Part shown: in pieces, positions 12,185-24,276 of the stretch
Position numbering within the stretch: the first letter of the stretch is position 1
Layout: every line of letters starts with the position of its first letter
Assembly (NCBI GenBank): GCA_023614405.1
Contig: CM042694.1
Location: forward strand, 481,961,392 to 482,025,391
Length of the DNA: 64,000 nucleotides
Direction: 5' to 3'
From: Avena insularis
Lineage: Eukaryota; Streptophyta; Magnoliopsida; Poales; Poaceae
The notes under the pieces: generated by a model
The model's input: only the letters and a program-made list of their open reading frames with translations
The model's database searches: none
What the model was told of the DNA's origin: nothing
Program-made: the position numbers and the translations under genes

Positions 12185-13289
12185 CGATCTATGCGTAGGA
12201 GTGTTGTACGGCCATTACGCACAATTATTGTGCGGGCATTGATCCCTTAGTTGTTACCCTCTAACATGTACTTGTTTATATCGTGGTATTGTTTGATGAA
12301 GCGGCCCGAACCGGCCTTACGCATATTCGTACGCGAGACTGGTTCCACGCTCAACATATGGCTTGTACCGTATAAGTGGCTAGCGGGTGTCTGTATCTCA
12401 TTCAATAGTTGATATAGCATTTACAATGGAGGGCCCCGAAAGGGGTGTAGTAGAGACAACTGTCGGATCCATGTTGTGCTTGGAAAGTTCGTAGTTTAGA
12501 AACGGTTCTATTGCGAAAGCCCTAACAAACACGTAAAACTTGCAATAGATAAAGTACAGGCTTCTAATTTTATTTTGCAGGGGGCATGAGATTATGATAT
12601 GGCATTGGTCGTTGCGAAGGTAAAGTAATTTACTTTTCTGTTACTAAGTAGTGTAGTAATAGTCATTGTTCCGATGGACAACCTGGTGGAGGCATCGTGG
12701 ACTTGGCGTCAAACCAAGGGCAAGATGGAGATCATGCTGGAGCGCTCGATGTTGATCAAGGTGCAAGAAAGACCATATCATTATACATATGATGTTGATA
12801 CCTCTTTTACATCTTATTGTGTGTTAGTATTAGATACTCAACAGTAGCAAATAAGATAATCCCTATTTAATTCCAATGTTCCGTGTTCCCCTTGTGTGTG
12901 CACCACCAAGAAAGTTCTTCGTTATGAGGCCGGCCGTGATGATCGGGGGTTAGACATATCTACGTTCGCATACAGTGGGTGTAAGCCATGCTGCACAGCG
13001 AATACACACAAGTTAGATTTGGCGAGACTAGCATGTACAGACATGGCCTCGGAACACAAGAGATCAAAAGATCGAGCATGAGTCACATGGATGATGTGAT
13101 TGGCATTATTGAATGTCTACCTTTGATAATGCACTGATGGCCGTGCTGATTGGGGGAGGTGCAGAGGATAGGGATCATGTGATCACTAAAATCGTCCAGG
13201 GGATGACAATTTTAGTGGAGACCAATTTTAAATTGATCTCTTATTATAAACTTAGTCTAGATGTCTGTTTGCAAATATCTTAGTAGATC
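12185..13289 (+). other. Bar4 leader
   Basis: It contains the family block GTGCACCACCAAGAAAGTTC near 12899-12918 and GTTAGTATTAGATACTC near 12823-12839, the reverse complements of blocks in the minus-strand relatives. It has no supported coding frame. The region 12820-13290 is an inverted copy of Bar3 leader sequence at about 9480-9850. Confidence 0.65.
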
Positions 13290-13551
13290 ATGGCCTATCC
13301 CATTGAGGTCCTTTGCGACCATGGGAATATATTGCTTAATATGGAACTTAGCAAAAGGGTCCAACATCATAGATTAATACCCACGCCTGAGGGATATCCT
13401 CGTAAAAGGTGATCTTCTCTTCTTGATACAATAACCATTAGGAGATAATTCGATGACTCCAGAATGTTTGGAAAAACACTTAGTGATCCTGCATTAGAGT
13501 TAAGAACTCTTAGAAGGGCTTGGTTGCAAATGGAGGCCATGGATGAAAAGG
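13290..13551 (+). pseudogene. gag: Short decayed gag remnant of Bar4
   Basis: An ATG at 13290 starts a stretch that aligns with the opening of the Bar1 gag (M-A-x-P, then a region like gtcctttgcgaccatggga). Frames are broken soon after and the gag body is only about 260 bp long, against about 640 bp in Bar3, so a large internal deletion is likely. It runs to the intron-like donor at 13552. The identity rests mainly on position and on alignment with relatives. Confidence 0.5.
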
Positions 13552-13646
13552 GTATATGTAAGATATACAAATTATAAATGTGATTCCTACAAAACTTATT
13601 GCAGTTTGCAAAGTATTTGATACTTGTCCCGTTTTATGAAAAACAG
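13552..13646 (+). other. Intron-like segment after gag, Bar4 copy (95 nt)
   Basis: The donor context is GAAAAGG|GTATATG and the acceptor GAAAAACAG|GAGG. Before the acceptor stands TTTGATACTTGTCCCGTTTT, matching the Bar3 copy. The gag body upstream has decayed, yet both splice-like ends are intact. Confidence 0.55.
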
Positions 13647-16218
13647 GAGGATCTGCTTAAGAATTGCTGAATTTGAGGCAATGTGACTTGATGACGGCAA
13701 GCAAAATAGTTGATGGTCGACATCACCTCTTCCCTCAAAGTTTGTCATTTGGATTAGTGGACTTGAATATAAATTTGTAATCCTTGTATGTGTTTCTTGC
13801 TTTTGGCGAGACGATTATTCATATGAATAAGTTACAAGCCAGTTTGTATTATTCTTATGAACACTACCGTTAGGGTCACATTACGATTACAAACAAGTTA
13901 TTCTCATCACTATGTTAATGATAATAGTTTAAACATTTATAAAGGATTAGAATGCTAAAAGATATCCAAAGTTTAATAATGAAATGGCACTACAGTTTAA
14001 GTCATTTTGGTTATTGCAGGTTCTTTATGAAAGATCGGGGTCCTAGATGCTTAATCTAGAGACTTTGCAAAACCATGCCTCTTGGGCAGAATGACCAAAA
14101 CTCCGCATTCTGGTAAAACGGTGATATGCGAAGAAATGTTGAAACTTATACATAATGATGTATCATATTTTCAACAAGTAGTGGAAACCATTTATTGTGG
14201 ACTTAAGTGAATAAGTGTATTTACTTAATGAAACATGAAGTTTGAAATGATTTGAATTGTTCAAATGAGTTCATAACTAAATGGGATATTGAATTAACTG
14301 AATTAACAAGTCTCTTCGATTTGATCGACATGACTAAGGTATTCAAGTTAAGTTTAGCATAAAAGTAACTTGTGAAAGATGTTTCACAAATTATGATAAT
14401 TGGACAAATTCAAACTATGTTGAAATGTCTAAACGTCATAATCAATATGTATTAGATACATATGGTACAATATTATCTCTTGTCAGGGTTATAGTTGTTG
14501 TTTAGAGTTAAAGATCAAAATAAGCAAACACTCATTTGAAATACAAAAGGAACATCTAAAAGATTTGTGGAAACAACACCATAAGTGTTATGGCAAGTTC
14601 GAGTTTCTGGAAATTTCGACAAGTCAAAATCGTGGCGAATAAACAAGTCTTTGTAGAGCATTCTTAGAAAGCTATGAATGCATCTTCCACAAAAGGGGAA
14701 AACCTATTGTTGTCCAAAGTTGACGTGTCTTGATGAAGATACAGGTGGAAGAAAGTAAAAGATCAAAACAAGGTATTTGACCTTACATCCGAATTGTTGA
14801 GTGGCGCAGCGGAATTTGTTTCGTGAATCCAAACTCTACAAATAGAGGAGAAACTGTTGATAATGATCATAAAGTTTCAAGTAAATACTTTTACTTAAAG
14901 AAAGTAGGATTCAACTATATATTCTACAAGTTTGTGGAATTATAGTTGATTCACTAGTCATGTTTTGAACAAGACATACCTACGAAATACAAAGAAGCAT
15001 GATGGACCTAAGTACGAGAAATGAATGGTCATTGAAATCTCGTTAGTGGATTCTCGATTTGATAGTGATCAAGGAATTTTGGAATGTCCAAGATTATCGA
15101 GAGGACCTAGATTTGAGTGGGAGCAAATCAGCTTGGCTAATTCATAATATGTAGCTGACATATTTTGAGTGGGAGCTAAGTGAAATCCCTGGATCTCAAA
15201 CATGAATGTCATATTTGAGTGGGAGCGTGAAATCATTCTGTGATATGTGGACGACATATGTGAATGATGTGATTGGTGTTAATAGTATTTAAGTTAGGAT
15301 GAAGTTGAAGTTATTAAACAATAAGATCTATCGAGATAGATTGGTGAGTTTAATAAACACTGATTATCGAATGCTTCCTGGACTTGATTCTGAAAGATGT
15401 TCAGAATGTCCTAAGACAAGATTCTGAAGTAGCTCAGAATGGAACAAGGTGAGAAAGTAGCTCTTACTATATGAAGCATTGAATTAGTATTGCAACTATG
15501 GTTGAAAGAAAGAGATGTGTTGCATCTCCTATGCCTCAGTCATAGGTTCTTCCATATAACCATGTTGTATACTCGACATAATGTGACCCAAGGTTCTGGT
15601 TGGAAGGACTAGCTCTTAACTGTAAGAACATGTATTTAAGTGATTCCTGAGTTGATCACTAAACCAGAATTAAGTTTGTACTTAAATGGCAAGAAGCAAT
15701 GTAAGTGGCATAGATGCATTTCATTCACTAGGATCTACATAGATATAGAAGTATAAAAGCTCCATCTGACGTGATATATAATGTTATGGCAGGGCTAGTT
15801 CGCTTTTAACGTAGAATGATGTGTCCCAGGGCCCAGGGCCCATGAGAAAACCCTCGAGGTTGATCTAAAGTCACTGTAAGCTCCTAGAATCCGGCCTTGT
15901 TCTGCTGCAATGACTACAATATATACACAAAGGATAACAAAGCGTGTTTCGAAGTTTATATGACAACGGTGAAAACGACCGTCATCATAAACACTAGAAA
16001 CAAAGTCTCACTTTGTTGCTAAACAAATACTTCGACCCATTATACGATAATGGTGTGAATGTCAAAATTAGGAAGACATTAACGTTTTGCAAAAGACATA
16101 ATGATCTGGTAAAACAGAACATGGACATGACGTTTCCCATGAGCATGCATGATCTGTAAACGCATATGGTATATGGTTTATATGAGTAAAATGCGAGCTG
16201 GATTATTTTTACTCTAGT
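13647..16218 (+). other. Noncoding 3' interior of Bar4
   Basis: AT-rich with no supported coding frame. It contains repeated short motifs of the type attttgagtgggagc (about 15110-15230). It is the inverted counterpart of 5830-8629. No RT, integrase or protease motif was seen on either strand. Confidence 0.6.
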
Positions 16219-16231
16219 GCAAGTGGGAGAC
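16219..16231 (+). other. Polypurine tract of Bar4
   Basis: GCAAGTGGGAGAC lies directly before the TG start of the right LTR. It is identical in core to the Bar2 tract. Confidence 0.8.
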
Positions 16232-18298
16232 TGAAGAAGATATGCCCTAGAGGCAAATAATAAATAGGTTTTTATTGTCATATCTCAATTAGTTTATAAT
16301 AGTTTCATATTGTGCTATAACTGCCAAGTAGAAACATTGGTACAGGTGTAGTATTAAACAACAAAGTCCCTAGTAGCCTCTATTCGTTCTAGTTCGTTGG
16401 TCATGAAGATGATCTGGGTTTCAAGATCATGGGCATTTATGCCGACTGAAACGAGATCATATCATTGGAGAATGATGTGATTGGACATTCCTCGAAGGAT
16501 TGCAACACGATCAAGTCATATAGTTCATTGTTGCAACAGCTATACCTAGACTCCTTCTCCTAAGACCGTGATATGATATCAATCACAGTCTCCCGAGAGT
16601 GCTTAGATAGCATCAAGCGCCACTTGGTAATACAGTGGTTATAAAGGTGTGTTTAGGTACTCAGAGGAACTGTAGAGGCAATATATGTCAAGAGCAGGAT
16701 TTGTTCACCCACATGACGGGTAAAGATACATATAGCCGGCTTGGTGAGATTACATCCATAAATGTTGCAACATGTGACTAGGTCACGGGGATGTAATATC
16801 ACGGTAACAAGAAAACAGAACTTGTTGTGAACGAGATTGAACAAGGTATGAGATACCAATGATTGGATCTCGGACAAGTTGTATCGAGAAACAAAAGGAA
16901 GAGGATGCTACATTTAGCGGTTCAAACGACATTGTCATCGAGAATGCATAGGGGTCACATGGATATCCCTGGTCCCTCTGTTGATCATTGATACAGATCA
17001 TGTCTAGAGCATTCCCGAGCCGTGAGAGGATTCACTTAAGGGTACGATGAGAGCAATCATTCGTAAGACGGAATCACAGTAGAGAAAGAGAAAGTAGGAA
17101 TCGTTCCGCAGAGAGATCCGAAGTTGTTCGGAGAAAGAATAAAGTAAAAGTCTGGAAAAGTGTTTTCAGATAAATAGGAATTTGAATATATATTTATTAT
17201 ATGTTAATTATAAATTAATATATTCTAAATAATATTTAAGTTAAGATTTAAAAAGGCAACTTTTATATTAGGCCAAATCCCGGAGTGAAAAGGCCTAAGA
17301 ATAAATCTGCAGCAAAAGAGAAAAAGGAATGACCACGGGCGGCAGATAAGTTCGCCACACAGGCGATGCATGTACATGCCACTGCCAGGCCACCTGTGGG
17401 TGGCGGATACTCCGCATCGCACAGGGGCGGGCACCAGCTACCAGCCACGGAGGCCGGCCTGGCTCGACCCCGACCCATGCGGGGCTCGCGGGGGAGCCGG
17501 ACAGGCGGCCCACCCGGGCAGGAGTGAGGGGAGGTGGCTGAGCTACGCCGTGGGGGGGCACCGGCCCACCCGGGCTGTTTCACCAGGCCTCCCCGCGGGA
17601 GGCAAGGAGGAGGGCCAGGCCCACCCGGCGGGGCTGTCTTGCTGGCTTTCTTGTTGCCCTTTTCTCTTTGGGCTGAAATCATCCCATTCGACTGGGACGA
17701 AAATCCTGGCATTTTTCCTTTAGCTTTTAGTCCCACATGTCTAACCTAATGGGGAGGGCTAACCCCCTCCGCCTATATAAAGGGGTGCCCATGGGTGGGA
17801 TTAGAGACACAATTTGAGAAGTCCTTTGGTTGACTTTCTCCCTCCCTCTCTCTATACCTTGTGACCATGGCCCCAAGTCTAGGCTGTGCGATTGAGGTAC
17901 ACCTGCAGCACGCCGTTGCGCTACAGGGATTCCTAGCCGGATATCAACTTCCGCACTCTCTGCGGGATCGGGGAGCTGGAGGTCTCATTGTGCACCGGAT
18001 GTGTATGAAGACACGAGGCACAACACTTGGGGCGCTTAAATGTCGTGAGCCGGAGCTGTTGCACGATGAAGATGATGAAGGAGCAAGGGGTGACCTACGA
18101 GGGGCTTCATGACCTTGAGGTCGGCTATGAGTACGACTACATCAACCACGTTCCCCGCGGAATGTTAACCGCGTACGGTCTATAAGGGTATGTATTCTCT
18201 ACGCATTGGCCGTTACCGCATTACTACATAGATAGATCCTAGGCAGTTTTAGGGTTCCATCGTAGGAATTTTTTTGTTTTCTGCTGCGATCCCCAACA
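16232..18298 (+). repeat. Bar4 3' LTR
   Basis: It begins TGAAGAAGATATGCCC and ends GATCCCCAACA, with a TATA box at 17774-17782 and the U3 palindrome at 16457-16480. It is followed by the target duplication acctc. Confidence 0.92.
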
Positions 18299-18303
18299 AC
18301 CTC

Positions 18304-18677
18304 TACTTTCTCTTTGCATATTTTACGTGGTTGAATGGGCTTTCGCACAAGAACCGTTCTTACCTATGAACTTTCACCACAACGTTGATCAAGTAGTTGT
18401 CTATAATATGCCCCTTTCGGAGCCCTCCGTTGCAAATGACATACAAACTAATGCAAGGGAGACAGACACGCCCCAAAGCCACTTTATACGGTACAAGCCG
18501 TATGTCAAGCGTGGACCAGTCTTGCGAATGAAAATGTAAAGTCGGTTGGGGGCCGCTTCATCAAGCATTACTGTGGTATACACAAGTACACGTGCGAGGG
18601 TAACAACTAAAAGATCAACGCACACATGCTACATATCGTGTGTTCTACCCGTACTAGCATTACTACGCATAGATCTA
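18304..18677 (-). other. Bar3 leader, LTR-side part
   Basis: It continues the Bar3 leader on the far side of Bar4, joining 10102. It matches 53436-53807 of Bar2, including the tract tttatacggtacaagccgta at about 18482-18501. Confidence 0.7.
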
Positions 18678-18689
18678 GCTTTGATACCA
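18678..18689 (-). other. Bar3 primer binding site
   Basis: The minus strand reads TGGTATCAAAGC one base inside the LTR at 18691. This is the initiator-Met type with one substitution. Confidence 0.85.
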
Positions 18690-18690
18690 C

Positions 18691-20457
18691 TGTAGGGGTT
18701 CCGTGTCCAAAAAGAATAAAATTTTACCCTACGCTCCCGAACCCTGATGTTGCCAGGACCTATCTATTAGTAATGCAGTAACGGGAGGGGCTTTTCACGA
18801 ACTTACCCTTGAAGACCGAAATGCGTTGTCAACGCTCGGGAGAGCATGGTTGTGTAGACGAGCCGAAGCCGACCTCAAGATCGTGATGAAGTCCTTGCGC
18901 TCTTGTGGCTCCAACAACTTGAGTGCCTCAAGTGTGACACCTTGCGGGAAGTTACACACGTCCGGTGCCTAACGATGACTCATGCTTCCCGATCCGAACA
19001 GCCATGGAAGTAGAGCTCTGGATCCGAATCCATGACGACGGTGCTCCATGGTGAAGATGTCTCGTTAAATGCAGTCCGAACTTGGGACCACGGTCACGTG
19101 AGAGAGAGAATATTAATTGGAGGTCTCGCCAAAAGAGAGGAAACCTTTTATTGAATATTGTGTGTATTTATCTGGCCAAATACCCCCACTATATATAGGG
19201 GAGGGGAGGTACAACCTCCCTCAAAGTCCCGGGGTGGGACTTAAGGAGAGGAAGAGGGGGAGGGGAAGGCACCGCCGGCCACCCCCATGGGCCCCACGAG
19301 CGGTTGGCCCACTAGGGTGCCGGCCACCCCCTTGGCCCCTTTCACCTCTTGCCTTTCCCTCATGGGCCCTTTTCCCTCCGAAATTGGCCCATTAAGCCTT
19401 TTGACCTTTAAATTGATTTTATCTTTTATTAAATAATTATGAATAAATGATTAAATCAATATTTAACATTCATTCACATATTATTCAATCTCTGTGGCTA
19501 TGGAACACCTTCCACCTCCACTTCGGACATCCTCTGGACTTACCGAAACCTTTCCGGTTTTCTCTCTTCTCTTGTTCAGTGATTCTACCGATCATATAAA
19601 CACTCTCTAAGCATCATCAAGCCCTTAAGCGTGATACCCCATGGTTCAGGAACACTCCAGACATGGTCGGGACAGTCCCGGACCAATGATCGACAGAGGG
19701 ACCTGGATGGCCATGTGACCCTTGTGCATTCCACGAAGATCTTTCATTGTTTGAACCGGGACAGTCGTGTCTTATTCCCTTTGTCTCTCAATACTTGCAT
19801 TACCCAAGATCTGATCAATGACATCACCATGTCGTGTTTAGTCTCGTTACTGAACAATGCTACTTGACTCATTCTGACAAGTGATATCCCTGTGATCAAA
19901 TCACATGATGCGCAGCTATTGGATATAACTCCCCGAGTGGGCCCTTGAGTATATTTCCGTCACGTGGACAGACAAATCCCGCTCTTGGCATATATTGCCT
20001 CTACGGTTTCTCCGAATACCTGAACACACATTTATTGTCTCTGTATTACCAAGTGACGTTTGATGCAATCTAAGAATTCTCGGGAGACAGTGATTGATAT
20101 AGCCTCACGGTCTACAGAATAGTCTATGAGGATCCATTTCTAATCATCATAACTTGAACTTCGTGACATGATCGGGTCACAGTGTTTAGGTTGGGTATTG
20201 TTTCATCATCTCATTCCCAGAATGAGTTGACTCCATTTCCAACTGGCATAAATGCCACATGATCAGGAAACCTTAATCATCTGTTGACCAATGAACCAGT
20301 GACTAGAGTTTCATTGGGAACCCCTGGTTGTTTATATATCACACTTGTATGATGTTTCCTCTCAATCAGTTATAGCATGATATAAAACTTAATCATAACT
20401 TTATGAAATATGATAATAATCCTTATTATTATTTGCCTCTAGGGCATATTTCCAACA
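18691..20457 (-). repeat. Internal (third) LTR of the Bar2 complex, 5' LTR of Bar3
   Basis: It is 1767 bp long. Its inner side has a primer site, leader and gag of Bar3. Its outer side ends precisely at the TGTTGG terminus (20457) and abuts intron-like gag sequence of Bar2 (20458 aligns with 8665). The first outer bases cttaa are the expected right half of a 5-bp target duplication. The left partner is missing. A TATA box lies at about 19190-19198 on the minus strand. It differs from the two outer LTRs at several diagnostic sites. Confidence 0.85.
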
Positions 20458-20464
20458 CTTAACA

Positions 20465-21166
20465 CTACAAATGTGTTTGCAAGATTATAACATTTATAAA
20501 ATTGTATATCAAATATATACCTTTGTCATTGATGACCTCAACGACAACGGGTTCAACCATCACATTCCTGAGATGTGATATGAACCTGTGGAAATCCTGT
20601 GTTTTCGCGTCGCCTCTCATAATGCAAGTCCTGACTTGTGCTTGGTAGCTTAGTGGCAGCGACCTCAACACAACGCCATTTGCAAAAGATCTTGTCATCT
20701 AGCTATCCAGGAAGTATGCAGTCCTCATGTACGCATCATGCATGCACTCCAACTAGTCGAAAAGCGATGAGTTCTCCTCCATCTTAATGGAGAGGAAGTC
20801 TCCCATCAGCTCATGCTCCCATATGCGTTCTTGTTCCACGAAATGTGTCCTAAGTTGTACCATAGTCGCACGAGGGTCAAGATTGCCCACGACTGGCCAC
20901 AGCTCATTGACAATCCCGTAGCACATTGTAACTGATATGAAGGTGGACATCTCACGATGATAATAGCGGTCCTCCTGTTGTTCTGGGGTCACATAGAAAC
21001 AGGGATGCTCCAAATCCATCTCGTCAAGTATATAGTCGACCATGTTATTCTCGCTAAGGAGAACATGGGGACGCGCAACCCATATGGAGAAGTTTGATCC
21101 TTCTAGCCTGAGCTTCTCTCCTTCTAACCAATCTTCAACAGGAAAGGTAGCATCTGGGAGAACCAT
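20465..21166 (-). pseudogene. gag: Copia-type gag of Bar2
   Basis: From the ATG at 21166 the frame reads W-L-E-G-E-K-L, L-E-G-S-N-F-S-I-W and the same helical Gag body as Bar3. It is in frame throughout but has in-frame stops at 20753-20755 and 20699-20701. At the second stop Bar3 has Trp (TGG to TAG change). The coding region ends at the intron-like donor near 20524. The intron-like part is cut off at 20457 by the internal LTR. No downstream enzyme domain is present. It has the same role as the Bar3 copy, capsid-type Gag. Confidence 0.75.
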
Positions 21167-21553
21167 TTTCTACATTTATAATTGCAAAAGGAATTTAGAC
21201 TAAGTTTATAATTAAATGAGTTAATAATAACTCCACCCAGAAACACCTATCCCCTGAAGGGTTCTATTGATAACATGACCCCTTCTCCCCACACTCCCCC
21301 GATCATCGCGACCATCAATGTGGGTTCTAGGGTGGACGCTAAACGTCGGTCACATCATTCATGCGACTCGTGCTCGATCTTTTGACCATCCGCGTTCCGA
21401 GGCCACGTCTCTGTAACATGTTAGGCTCGCCAACTCAACCTTAGTGTATTCGTTGTGCAACATGGCTTACACCCACTGTATGCAAACGTAGATATGTCTG
21501 ACACCCGCTCATCATGGCATGCCTCATACCAACGAACTTTCTTGGTGGTGCAC
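21167..21553 (-). other. Bar2 leader, gag-side part
   Basis: Leader homologous to 9374-9760. It is cut within the conserved motif cttggtggtgcac by Ath1. The bases tgcac at 21549-21553 are the target duplication. It continues at 53093. Confidence 0.75.
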
Positions 21554-22157
21554 TGATGATCGACTCAACACGTTGAGCTCGTTGGGGAACCCCAAGAGGA
21601 AGGTATGATGAGCACAGCAGCAAGTTTTCCCTCAGTTATGAAACCAAGGTTATCGAACCAGTAGGAGCAAGGAAACACCTGCAAGGTGTTGTTTCCAACT
21701 TGGAATCCTACACAACACAACCACAAAACTTTGCCCCCAACTTATAGTGAGGTTGCCAATCTCATCGGTTTTGCTGAAAACAAAGGATTAAACGTATTGT
21801 GTGGACGATAGTAATAGCTTGCAGAAAGTAAACAGAAAACAGTAAATAGATTGTAGATTGATAGTAAAAGAATGGACTGGGGTCCATAGTTCACTAGAGG
21901 TGATTCTCCTTAAGATATATGACATGTTGGGTGAACAAATTACAGTGGAGCAATTGACAGACACTGAGAAAGCATACATGCATATACTAATCATCTTGGC
22001 TTCTATGAGATTTGATTAGGCATTACAACATTTTACATAGACCGTAATCCAACTGCATCTATGACTAATAATCCACCTTCAGGTTATCATCCGAACCCCC
22101 TCCAGTATTAAGTTGCAAGCAACAGATAATTGCATTAAGCCAAGTGTATAAAGTAAA
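21554..22157 (-). repeat. Ath1 3' LTR, piece 1
   Basis: It begins TGATGATCGACTCAACACG and matches 51530-52135. It is interrupted by GagPR at 22158. The bases gtaaa at 22153-22157 are the target duplication. Confidence 0.9.
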
Positions 22158-22713
22158 TGATACAGATCAAGCCGATGATCCTATAGTTTTGTCCCGATCT
22201 TTCACAGCGAGTCAACCCGGATGGTAATCTTCCAATAACGTTGATGAACGTCACCTGAAGAAGAGGAATCAATCCAGCAAGTAACATGATGAAGATCACC
22301 ACGCCTCAAACCACAGCTCGATAATCCTTGATGCACACAAGAACCTTCGCAGCAAATCACTCGATATAATAGAAAACGGTATCACCGTCCCCGGAGGGAT
22401 GATACACGGTGGAGCACAATATAGTTTTTTGACTAAACAACTGAACTCCCCTAAATCCTAGATGGGTGTCTCCTTTATATAGGAGGCCTATAACTAGTCG
22501 GTTCGATAGACCCAAACCGAACACACAAACGGACTCGAACCTAACTTAGACTCGGACTCAAAACATAGCAACAATATTTGACACAACCTTAGACTTATCA
22601 TTACATATCATAGGTCGTCCTGGCGTGCCAATCATCAATGGGATGCACCCCGCATCACCTAGCTTGGTGGAGTCCTGAAATTAGGCTTCACTTCCGCCTT
22701 CATGCCCATATCA
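22158..22713 (-). repeat. GagPR 3' LTR
   Basis: 556 bp, TGATACAGATC to CATATCA. Its TATA box (TATATAAA on the minus strand) is at about 22474-22481. It is flanked on the right by the purine tract (minus strand AGAGGGGGGGTGA). Confidence 0.88.
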
Positions 22714-22731
22714 TCACCCCCCCTCTTCAAG
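22714..22731 (-). other. GagPR polypurine tract
   Basis: The minus strand reads CTTGAAGAGGGGGGGTGA directly before the 3' LTR. This is a typical plus-strand primer. Confidence 0.75.
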
Positions 22732-22761
22732 AAGCGTTGTCCCCAACGCTTGCGGGCCGGG

Positions 22762-24276
22762 TCAGAAAGGTGGCGTGATACGAACAATCGCTTTACGCGT
22801 CTTCGCCATCTTCAAGTCTTGCTTGCCTTCCTCACCACATCCTCCCTCTTGGCCTGCTCGACTTGATACAGCCCTTCGTGCCTGCACCTCCTTGCGTCTC
22901 CATACGAGCTTGGACCTAGGCGCCACCTTCTTCTTCTTCTTCTCAACTCTTGTTGGAACCCGTGGTTGCTGAACATGGACCTTCTTTGCATGACCTGGCA
23001 TAAGATGAGTAATGCCTGGACCACACAACTGTCGAACATGTCCATCCTTGCCTCTATGCATCCGCACAACTGTCCCAACAAAACGCCTCACAAGTGTGCT
23101 AACAAAACTGCTCTTGTTACCCTGCTGCACCACATGTACTGGAACATCAGGAGCACAACTATCATCCGTCCGAACTCCTGTGTCAACACAAACAACCTTC
23201 TGAACACATGATGCAACATCCTTCCTCTCAGCAATAAGAGGATGCACTTCAACTGGCTTGTCACTAACAAGTTCCACTGGCTTGTCATCTATAGGCATAG
23301 CTGAAGCAATAACATTGTCGCACTATGCATCATGCTCTCCATCCTGCACCTTAGCTAGCCCAGATTTTGGCTTAGCCGTGCGCACCTTCTCCTTATGTAC
23401 CACTAGCTCCACATCAGACTTTATGTGATCATCCTACATAGGCTTCAAAGTCTGTTGTTTGCCACCATGCACAAAAGAATATGTATTTGCTCTTCCAGCA
23501 TGTGTAACATTGCGATCATACTGCCATGGACGACCAAGTAACAGCCCGCATACCTCCAATGGCAACACATCGCACTCAATCTCATCAACATAATCACCAA
23601 CTGTAAATGGCACACGCACCTTATGAGTTACCTTCACCATACCGCAGCTATTGAACCACTGTAGATGCTTAGGTTCAGGAATACGCCATGTGGACAACCC
23701 CAACGCTGCCACCATTCCCTTGCTAATGCCATTAGTACAGCTTCCTCCATCAACAATCAACTTGCATGCTTTGCCTTTGATCATACACTGTGCTTGAAAT
23801 AAATACCAACGCTAGCCCTTGTCAACTGTCATGCAAGCATCGCCTTGTACCTTGTTGAGTTGCAAATTCAGCCCACTCAAAGGTACAACATCCTTAGAAC
23901 TAACCACCTTGTCCAGCTTCTTGGACTTCTCCAAAAATCTAGTGCACAGAAATTGCTTCAAATCTTCCCAACTAGGTGTTGTTATGCCCTTAGCGGTCCT
24001 CTCTTCCTTCCACCAACTAGCCACAGTCTCATCCACATGCCGATGTGCATGAACAAATTCAGTGCGACCACCAAACTTGCTATCCCATGCATGACATCAT
24101 GCAAAACCATCGACCATGTGAGATTCCCAAGTCTCATATTCTGCGAACGTTACGGTACTGTCCAATCTCCATTTAATTGTAGTTGCATCAAATTGATAGC
24201 CGACCATGATACTGATATAGTCATGATATACATCATCAGACTTGTCAGTTAAACGAGTAGACCTTGATGAACCCAT
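22762..24276 (-). pseudogene. gag-pro: Gag-protease polyprotein of GagPR (505 codons, four in-frame stops)
   Basis: One frame runs from the ATG at 24276 to the stop at 22762 with no frameshift. In-frame stops lie at 24099-24097, 23814-23812, 23436-23434 and 23325-23323. Residues about 60-155 contain a gypsy Gag segment (A-S-W-W-K-E, then S-W-E-D-L-K-x-F-L-x-x-R-F). Residues about 165-280 are a retroviral-type aspartic protease with the active site I-V-D-G-G-S-C-T-N (Asp near residue 175) and the L-L-G-R-P-W-Q-Y-D-R flap and C-terminal motif typical of Ty3/gypsy polyproteins. After residue 327 comes a basic tail with a five-Lys run near residue 445 and many Arg. I do not recognise this tail. 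No CCHC zinc knuckle is seen. All stops are TAG or TGA, consistent with decay by C-to-T changes, though this is an inference. Confidence 0.8.

Larger units (their letters stand above)
10103..18298 (+). mobile_element. Bar4: complete BARE-like non-autonomous element in forward orientation
   Basis: Two LTRs of 2069 and 2067 bp flank a 4060-bp interior. A primer site follows the left LTR, and a polypurine tract precedes the right one. The target duplications are gcctc (10098-10102) and acctc (18299-18303), differing by one base. Deleting the element and one duplication restores gacgcctctactttctc, the sequence found intact at about 53425-53441 in Bar2. The interior shows leader, a short decayed gag, an intron-like segment and noncoding sequence, with no pol. 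It lies inside Bar3, which is a relative in the opposite orientation. Confidence 0.9.

Noticed and set aside
4034..20457. A simple two-LTR element spanning 4034-20457
   Set aside because: The LTR ends at 4034 and 20457 have flanks ccctt and cttaa, which do not match, while ccctt recurs at 55614. The two LTRs also differ at diagnostic sites. The pair 4034-5814 and 53820-55613 fits better.
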